From the NCBI GenBank assembly GCA_905479535.1, contig CAJQMW010000339.1:1-10623 (forward strand): a stretch of 10,623 nucleotides of DNA, given 5' to 3'. The DNA is from an uncultured Maribacter sp. GTDB lineage: Bacteria > Bacteroidota > Bacteroidia > Flavobacteriales > Flavobacteriaceae. Every line of letters starts with the position of its first letter. The first letter of the stretch is position 1. Shown here piece after piece: positions 6,159 to 10,623 of this stretch. Below the pieces are notes generated by a model. It ran no database searches. It was not told where the DNA came from and saw only the letters and a program-made list of their open reading frames with translations. The translations under genes were made by a program, and so were the position numbers.

Positions 6159-9116
6159 TTGGAAACCTTAACGGTAGACTTTCTAGTAAAAGATTCTCCA
6201 TCGCCGGTTGCTTTGCTAGATGTAAATTTAAAATTCATAAGCTGTTCAGATATTTGGCTAGAGGATTTTGCCATTGATAAAGATCACGTCCGGTCCAAAA
6301 GCTTCTTGTCTATTTTCAAAGAAACTCCCAAGTCATTGAAAAAAGCCTTGAAAGATTGTTCAAATGGTGAAATCCAAATAAATAACGGTCAAAAATTTTC
6401 GCTCCCTAGCGGCCGTATACAATGGTTGAGATGGAAAATGAATCCCTGGAAAGATACCGAGGACACCATAATGGGCCTGTTTATTTCTCTTGAAGACATT
6501 ACGGAGGAGGAACGGGAAAAAGAATTGCTCTTAAAAGCAGAAGGAGTATCGAAAGTTGGTGGCTGGGAGGTAAATATGACCAAGAATGAGGTCTATTGGA
6601 GTACCGCTACTAAAAGTATTCATGAAGTTCCTGATGATTATGTACCAAATCTTGAAGAAGGCATAAATTTTTACAAAGAAGGTGAACATCGGGAAAAAAT
6701 CACCCAATTGGTTACCCGAGCCATTACCGAAGGAAGGTCTTGGGACACTGAACTTATTATAGTTACCGCAAAAGGGAACGAAGTTTGGGTACGCGCAAAA
6801 GGTGAAGCGGAAATGGCAAACGGCAACTGCATCCGAATATTCGGCACGTTCCAGGATATTGACGAAAAAAAGAAAGCGGAAATAAGGTACCAAAAAATTA
6901 CCGAGCGCTTAAAAGTCGCTACCGAGAATGCAAATATAGGTATTTGGGAGTATGACATCATTAATAACAATCTTATTTGGGACCATAATATGTATCGTCT
7001 TTATGGTGTAAATAAAGAAAATTTTTCTGGGGTTTATGAGGCTTGGGAATCTGGGGTTCATCCAGATGACAAGGAAAGAGGTGCGAAAGAAATCAATTTA
7101 GCTATTTCTGGGGTAAAAGAATTCGATACCGAATTTAGAGTCCTATGGCCAGACGGCACGGTTCGGAATATTAAAGCAATAGCCAGTACTGAGAGAGACA
7201 GTAATGGCAATGCAACTAGAATGATCGGGGTAAACTGGGATATTACCGAGTTAATACATACACGCTTAAAATTGGAAAGACATGAGGAATCATTTTCCAA
7301 GACCTTCAAGAATTCCACTACGGGAATGGCGTTAGTTGCAACAGATGGCAGTTGGATACGCGTTAACAATGGAATATGCAATAGCCTTGGTTATACTAGG
7401 AAAGAATTGTTGCAGTTAACTTTTCAGGACATTACACACCCTGATGATTTAGATAAGGACTTGGAATTATTACGGGAAGTTTTGGATAACAAAAGAGATA
7501 GTTATCAATTGGAAAAAAGATACTTCCACAAGAACGGACGCATAGTACATTGTATTCTGACCGTTACCGCTGTCAAGGATATAGATGACAGTATTTCACA
7601 TTTCATATCGCAAGTGGTAGATATAAGTCCAAGAAAGGAAGCGGAACTTAAATTTAAGGAAATAGCAGAAAGACTCAATGTCGCTACACGTGTGGCAAAT
7701 ATTGGGATTTGGGATTATCAAGTCATGGAAAACAAGGTCGTCTGTAATGAGAATATGTACAACATGTACGGCATTCCAAAGAATTCTTCGAATTTGTTAG
7801 AGGAATGGCTTAAGAGGATTCATCCGGAAGATTCACAGAAAGTACAAGAAGCCCTGCAAATGACCGTTGATTTTGGCACGCCGTTCAATAGGCAGTTTCG
7901 GGGCATAAAACCCGATGGAGCCATTATTCATGTCATCGCTTTTGGGGAGGCCCAATATAATTCTAATGGAAGTATTGATAAGGTGATCGGGGCAAATTGG
8001 GACATTACCGAGTTATTGCACACCAAACTAAAACTGGAACGCAACAAGGAATCCTTTTTGGAAACATTTGAAAATTCTGCAATTGGCATGGCCCTTGTAG
8101 GTCCGGATAACAAATGGATAAAAGTAAATAGAACCTTATCCAAGAGTTTGGGTTATACCCAAGAAGAACTTATTAAATTAAATGTCCAAGATATTACGCA
8201 CCCGGACGACTTGGAAAAATCCATGGAAATGATCGATCAATCCTATTCCAAACAAAGGGATAGTTACCAGATTGAGAAGCGCTATTTGAATAAAAAAGGT
8301 GATGTTGTCCATGTGGTACTAACCGTGACCATTGTGAGAGATGTACATGGGGAGGTATCCCATTCAATTGCACAAATCTTAGACATGACCGATAGGATAA
8401 AAGCAGAAAAACGTTTAAATACATTGGTGAACGTTACGAAGGAACAAAATGAAAGTCTTCTGAATTTTGCCCATATCGTTTCCCATAATTTACGGTCGCA
8501 CTCAACTAACATGACCATGCTGACCAAGTTCTTGGCGGAAGAGGAGAAAGAAGAAGAACGCCAGAAGTTATATGGTATGCTTAAAAACGCGTCCAATAGC
8601 CTATCGGAGACCATAGAGCATTTAAATGAAGTGGTACAGGCTAAAACCGGTGCTTTGGAACAAATGCAATCCGTAAATCTTTTTCATACTTTTGAAAAAA
8701 TAGAGAAGAGTATACGCGGTTTAATTGCTGAGCAGAATGCCGTTTCAAAAATAAAAATTGATAGATCCCATTTTGTTGAGGTAGTACCGGCCTACTTGGA
8801 AAGTATTCTTCTGAACTTATATACCAATGCCCTTAAATATAGAGCACCGGACAGAAACCCTGTAATAGAAATATCATCTGTCCTAGAAAATGATTACATT
8901 ATTATTGAATTCAAGGATAATGGACACGGAATAGACCTAAAAAGGCACAAAGACAAAATTTTTGGAATGTATAAAACATTTCATAGGAACAAAGATGCCA
9001 AAGGTATTGGCCTCTTTATCACCAAGAACCAAATTGAATCTATGAATGGCACCATTTCCGTAGAAAGCACCGTAGACAAAGGAACTACTTTCTATATTAA
9101 ATTGAAAAAAGGCTAA
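6159..9116 (+). CDS. Soluble multi-PAS sensor histidine kinase (six PAS domains, HNLR-type H box)
   Basis: The 985-residue protein has no signal peptide or membrane span, so it should sense cytoplasmic signals. Six PAS-like domains can be read at about 8-118, 125-240, 247-372, 373-500, 502-626 and 627-755; their junctions carry the usual D-I-(T/S) endings, and PAS3-6 contain HPDD/HPED. PAS3-4 and PAS5-6 are tandem copies. The dimerisation/phosphotransfer region has FAHIVSHNLRSH with H776 as the likely phosphorylated His. The ATPase domain has an N box (N890 in LLNLYTNALKY), DNGHGID (920-926) and KGIGLF (948-953), so it appears catalytically complete. There is no fused receiver or output domain. 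The start is TTG at 6159: an in-frame TAA sits five codons upstream, and the first in-frame ATG lies inside PAS1. A receiver gene follows after 4 bases. PAS ligands cannot be read; no LOV flavin motif is seen. Confidence 0.94.
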   Translation: METLTVDFLVKDSPSPVALLDVNLKFISCSDIWLEDFAIDKDHVRSKSFLSIFKETPKSLKKALKDCSNGEIQINNGQKFSLPSGRIQWLRWKMNPWKDTEDTIMGLFISLEDITEEEREKELLLKAEGVSKVGGWEVNMTKNEVYWSTATKSIHEVPDDYVPNLEEGINFYKEGEHREKITQLVTRAITEGRSWDTELIIVTAKGNEVWVRAKGEAEMANGNCIRIFGTFQDIDEKKKAEIRYQKITERLKVATENANIGIWEYDIINNNLIWDHNMYRLYGVNKENFSGVYEAWESGVHPDDKERGAKEINLAISGVKEFDTEFRVLWPDGTVRNIKAIASTERDSNGNATRMIGVNWDITELIHTRLKLERHEESFSKTFKNSTTGMALVATDGSWIRVNNGICNSLGYTRKELLQLTFQDITHPDDLDKDLELLREVLDNKRDSYQLEKRYFHKNGRIVHCILTVTAVKDIDDSISHFISQVVDISPRKEAELKFKEIAERLNVATRVANIGIWDYQVMENKVVCNENMYNMYGIPKNSSNLLEEWLKRIHPEDSQKVQEALQMTVDFGTPFNRQFRGIKPDGAIIHVIAFGEAQYNSNGSIDKVIGANWDITELLHTKLKLERNKESFLETFENSAIGMALVGPDNKWIKVNRTLSKSLGYTQEELIKLNVQDITHPDDLEKSMEMIDQSYSKQRDSYQIEKRYLNKKGDVVHVVLTVTIVRDVHGEVSHSIAQILDMTDRIKAEKRLNTLVNVTKEQNESLLNFAHIVSHNLRSHSTNMTMLTKFLAEEEKEEERQKLYGMLKNASNSLSETIEHLNEVVQAKTGALEQMQSVNLFHTFEKIEKSIRGLIAEQNAVSKIKIDRSHFVEVVPAYLESILLNLYTNALKYRAPDRNPVIEISSVLENDYIIIEFKDNGHGIDLKRHKDKIFGMYKTFHRNKDAKGIGLFITKNQIESMNGTISVESTVDKGTTFYIKLKKG
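6897..8420 (+). repeat. Internal tandem duplication of a two-PAS block in the kinase gene
   Basis: Residues 247-501 (6897-7661) and 502-754 (7662-8420) align along their length with an offset of 254-255 residues. Matching landmarks include ERLKVAT/ERLNVAT, NIGIW, NWDITEL, LKLER, GMALV, SLGYT, QDITHPDDL and RDSYQ. A hand count over 84 aligned residues (from MIGVNWDITEL to the helix after HPDDL) gives 52 identities. The two DNA copies have diverged at many third positions, so the duplication is not recent. Confidence 0.9.
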
Positions 9117-9120
9117 AATA

Positions 9121-9531
9121 ATGATTATGAAAAAGATTGAAAGTTGCTGCATTATTGATGACGATCCTATTTTTATTTACGGTACGAAACGACTAATGAA
9201 CGAAATAGAATTTTGCGAATCCATTATTGTTTACAACAATGGGCAGGATGCCTTGGATGGACTTTTAGAGCTTTCAGAATCTGGTCAGAAAATACCACCA
9301 TTTATATTTTTGGATTTGAATATGCCTATTATGGATGGGTGGGAATTCTTAGAAGAGTTAAGCAAAATTCCAAGCAATAAACTTAAGAAAACAACAATTT
9401 ATATTATAAGCTCTTCTGTAGATCCTAGAGATTTAGAAAAAGTTAAAAACTATAAAGCTGTAAATAATTATATTCTAAAACCGATAACCCCAACAGATCT
9501 TGAAACGGTTCTAAATGCGGCTATGGTCTGA
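9121..9531 (+). CDS. Stand-alone CheY-like response regulator 1
   Basis: The 136-residue protein is a single receiver domain. The acidic pocket is D13-D15 in CCIIDDDP, the phospho-acceptor is D65 in FLDLNMP, the conserved hydroxyl residue is S97 in IYIISSS, and the conserved Lys is K120 in LKP. No DNA-binding, enzymatic or other output domain is present, so it must act through a protein partner or as a phosphotransfer intermediate. It begins 4 bases after the kinase stop codon and is almost certainly co-transcribed and the cognate partner. ATG at 9121 or 9127 could be used; the second gives MKKIESCC and removes only two residues. It is paralogous to the second regulator 369 bases downstream. 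Confidence 0.94.
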   Translation: MIMKKIESCCIIDDDPIFIYGTKRLMNEIEFCESIIVYNNGQDALDGLLELSESGQKIPPFIFLDLNMPIMDGWEFLEELSKIPSNKLKKTTIYIISSSVDPRDLEKVKNYKAVNNYILKPITPTDLETVLNAAMV

Positions 9532-9597
9532 TACTACATGTTTGGAAGGAAAATGGTTTTTTTCAGGATATGTTATTTCCGGTGCCTAAGTCTATAC

Positions 9598-9648
9598 CTT
9601 CGGTTAGCCTTAAAACTTGGCTAGTTCTTGTGAAGATGTAGTTTTTTT
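9598..9648 (+). terminator. Possible weak intrinsic terminator after the kinase-regulator operon
   Basis: TAGCC at 9605-9609 can pair with GGCTA at 9619-9623 across a 9-base loop, and CTTC (9598-9601) with GAAG (9632-9635) further out, followed by seven T at 9642-9648. The stem is short, interrupted, and separated from the T run, so a functional terminator is uncertain. Confidence 0.3.
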
Positions 9649-9651
9649 AGT

Positions 9652-9660
9652 AACTTTTTG
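9652..9660 (+). repeat. Left 9-bp direct repeat (AACTTTTTG), putative target-site duplication
   Basis: This 9-mer recurs exactly at 9825-9833. Each copy lies three bases outside the perfect 17-bp core of the inverted repeats, directly abutting the 20-bp imperfect repeats, as expected for a target-site duplication. The 9-mer is T-rich, which raises the chance of coincidence somewhat. Confidence 0.7.
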
Positions 9661-9824
9661 CTAAGTACATGACAAAAATTGAAACATAAACATAAAACAT
9701 ATATTTTAAGTCGCTAATTATCGATAGTTTTATGATTTTGGAGGTTTCAGACCTGCCAGGTCTCAATTTCAGTAAGATTACTATCATTTAATGAACGCCA
9801 AACTAATTTTTGTCATGTACTAAA
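9661..9824. mobile_element. MITE-like non-autonomous element of about 164 bp
   Basis: The ends are imperfect 20-bp inverted repeats, 9661-9680 and 9805-9824, matching at 18 of 20 positions. The inner 17 bases (AGTACATGACAAAAATT at 9664-9680 and its exact complement at 9805-9821) are identical. Perfect 9-bp direct repeats abut both outer ends. The interior is AT-rich, lacks room for a transposase, and carries a second inverted pair (GATAGT 9723-9728, ACTATC 9780-9785) around a 15-base palindrome. These are the hallmarks of a miniature inverted-repeat transposable element mobilised in trans. Nine-base duplications occur in several insertion-sequence families; the parent family cannot be named from the sequence. 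The alternative is a long regulatory hairpin, but symmetric direct repeats would not be expected then. Confidence 0.72.
9749..9763. repeat. Perfect 15-base palindrome inside the MITE-like element
   Basis: AGACCTGCCAGGTCT is a perfect 7-1-7 palindrome centred on C9756, noticeably more GC-rich than its surroundings. ACCTG/CAGGT palindromes of similar form are, as I recall, frequent as dispersed intergenic repeats in Bacteroidota, so it could be an older repeat carried inside the element or the element's hairpin tip. Confidence 0.75.
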
Positions 9825-9833
9825 AACTTTTTG
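9825..9833 (+). repeat. Right 9-bp direct repeat (AACTTTTTG), putative target-site duplication
   Basis: This is an exact second copy of the 9-mer at 9652-9660. The match extends to 12 of 13 bases with the following TTAA versus CTAA, though the extension on the left side runs into the terminal inverted repeat. Confidence 0.7.
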
Positions 9834-9847
9834 TTAAACTAAGGCTA

Positions 9848-9876
9848 TTGTTACTTCCACTCCGTAGTTAGGTTAG
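9848..9876 (+). promoter_or_regulatory. Candidate promoter of response regulator 2
   Basis: TTG at 9848-9850 and TAGGTTAG at 9869-9876 (7 of 8 against TAnnTTTG) are 18 bases apart, close to the Bacteroidota -33/-7 arrangement. Initiation about 7 bases downstream would give a leader of roughly 18 bases. It lies outside the MITE-like element, so the insertion would not disrupt it. AT-rich background makes this tentative. Confidence 0.3.
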
Positions 9877-9900
9877 ATCAAAAAAGAAAATTATTTAAAA

Positions 9901-10308
9901 ATGGGGACACTTGCTAGTTGCTGTATCATTGATGACGATGAGTTTTTTGCGTTTAATGCCAAAAGACTCATGAAGGATATTGGTTTTAGCGAAAATATAC
10001 TTTGGTATACTAACGGGCAAGAAGCCATAGACGGGCTTGTAGGCTTGATGATTGAGAATATTCCCCTGCCAGAAGTGATCTTTTTAGACTTGAACATGCC
10101 TAAAAAGGACGGATGGGAATTTTTGGAGGAGCTAAAAAATATCCCCCTTGAACAGCGAAGACAGACCTCCATCTATATTACGAGCTCCTTTGTAAGCCCA
10201 GAAATTATGGGAAAAACCAAGTCTTACGAAATGATCCATCAATACTTGGTAAAGCCCCTAACTTCAAAAATGCTCCAATCTATCATCGCCTCCAAAGCGG
10301 CATGCTGA
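9901..10308 (+). CDS. Stand-alone CheY-like response regulator 2 (paralogue of regulator 1)
   Basis: The 135-residue protein is a single receiver domain with D11-D13 in CCIIDDDE, phospho-acceptor D63 in FLDLNMP, S95 in IYITSS and K118 in VKP, so all phosphorylation residues are present. There is no output domain. By hand alignment about 62 of 130 positions match the first regulator, including SCCIIDDD, IFLDLNMP and DGWEFLEEL, which supports a gene duplication. The ATG at 9901 follows an A-rich leader without a Shine-Dalgarno sequence. It may be a second target of the upstream kinase, competing with or differing from regulator 1 in partner choice; that is inferred from position and similarity. 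The convergent gene downstream ends only 3 bases beyond its stop. Confidence 0.93.
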   Translation: MGTLASCCIIDDDEFFAFNAKRLMKDIGFSENILWYTNGQEAIDGLVGLMIENIPLPEVIFLDLNMPKKDGWEFLEELKNIPLEQRRQTSIYITSSFVSPEIMGKTKSYEMIHQYLVKPLTSKMLQSIIASKAAC

Positions 10309-10311
10309 TCA

Positions 10312-10623
10312 CTATCTTATGCCGGGCGTAAAATCATCCGGTGCAATTTGCGGTAAATTTATGGTGCCGTTACCTCCCGTATCATTGAATAAAATCCATT
10401 CCGTAAAAGTGTAGGTAGGGTTTCCCGCTGCCACCTCTATATTTCTTACCGCTCTCCCGTCCTCAAATTCGTGGTTAGTTCCAGAACCATCTTCTCCTAT
10501 TACCCCAAAAACATCGATAACGGTTCCAAACGGGTCTACCAGCTGAAGGTTATCGTCCCCGTTAGAATCCGCAGGAGAATTTGTTCCCGTTGCAACATCA
10601 GGCGCAAAGCCATAAACACTTTC
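10312..10623 (-). CDS. C-terminal part of a lamin-tail-like (LTD) domain protein, probably secreted
   Basis: The last 103 codons of a minus-strand gene are visible, open from the window edge to a TAG at 10314-10312. The sequence has LQLVDPFGTVIDVFGVIGED, then GSGTNHEFEDGRAVRN, EWILFNDTGGNGT and APDDFTPG, a pattern of the bacterial lamin-tail/LTD domain as found at or near the C-terminus of secreted Flavobacteriaceae proteins such as extracellular nucleases and surface proteins. No type IX secretion C-terminal sorting domain follows the LTD; the protein ends directly at TPGIR. The N-terminal part, and hence the overall function, lies outside the window. The stop is 3 bases from that of the convergent second regulator. 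Confidence 0.85.
   Translation of the reverse strand, partial: ESVYGFAPDVATGTNSPADSNGDDNLQLVDPFGTVIDVFGVIGEDGSGTNHEFEDGRAVRNIEVAAGNPTYTFTEWILFNDTGGNGTINLPQIAPDDFTPGIR

Larger units (their letters stand above)
9532..9900. other. Intergenic region between the two regulator genes, holding a MITE-like element
   Basis: This 369-base stretch contains no convincing gene. From left to right it holds a weak hairpin with a T run (about 9598-9648), a 9-bp direct repeat, the MITE-like element (9661-9824), the second direct repeat, and a candidate promoter for the second regulator (9848-9876). Removing the element plus one copy of the direct repeat would leave about 196 bases between the regulators. Confidence 0.8.

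Noticed and set aside
6159..8420. A LOV or other recognisable cofactor-binding PAS domain in the kinase
   Set aside because: No flavin-binding GXNCRFLQ-type motif or clear haem-coordinating signature was found in any of the six PAS domains.
6389..8614. Several minus-strand open frames of 64-120 codons
   Set aside because: They lie antisense to the histidine kinase gene and show no protein-like domain signatures; the kinase frame is continuous and well supported.
9732..9791. A 19-codon ATG frame (MILEVSDLPGLNFSKITII) inside the MITE-like element
   Set aside because: It is very short, lacks a plausible ribosome-binding context, is overlapped by the palindrome, and resembles nothing recognised. 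Chance is the simplest explanation.
1..10623. CRISPR arrays, tRNA or rRNA genes, phage genes or a complete insertion sequence
   Set aside because: No regularly spaced repeats, cloverleaf-like segments, conserved rRNA stretches or transposase motifs were seen in the intergenic regions on either strand.

Overview
The window looks like chromosomal DNA of a marine-type Flavobacteriaceae (Bacteroidota). The evidence is the low-to-moderate GC, the eukaryote-like single-chain glycyl-tRNA synthetase, a lipoprotein beginning with the QCARKGTPTGGPKD signature seen in this family, a lamin-tail-like C-terminus typical of secreted flavobacterial proteins, TAnnTTTG-type promoter elements, and little use of Shine-Dalgarno sequences. 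No genus can be assigned from the sequence alone.

Layout. Positions 1-5953 hold ordinary chromosomal genes: glyS (minus, 3' end outside the window), a membrane-anchored coiled-coil protein of unknown function (minus), divergent comF (plus, TTG start), a large Big_5 lipoprotein (plus), then an omega-amidase-type nitrilase and a small ankyrin-repeat protein (both minus). The lipoprotein and nitrilase genes overlap tail to tail by 17 bases.

Positions 6159-10308 hold a signalling module: a 985-residue soluble histidine kinase with six PAS domains, then after 4 bases a CheY-like response regulator, then after 369 bases a second, paralogous CheY-like regulator. Neither regulator has an output domain. 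PAS3-PAS4 and PAS5-PAS6 of the kinase are a tandem duplication of a roughly 254-residue block. The likely flow is cytoplasmic signal to PAS array, to kinase, to one or both stand-alone receivers, to an unknown partner.

The 369-base gap between the regulators holds an unannotated MITE-like element of about 164 bp. It has 20-bp terminal inverted repeats (18/20 matching), perfect 9-bp direct repeats flanking it symmetrically, and a 15-base central palindrome. The insertion appears to have separated the two paralogous regulators further.

The right edge holds the last 103 codons of a minus-strand gene for a probable secreted lamin-tail-domain protein. It converges on the second regulator with only 3 bases between the stop codons.
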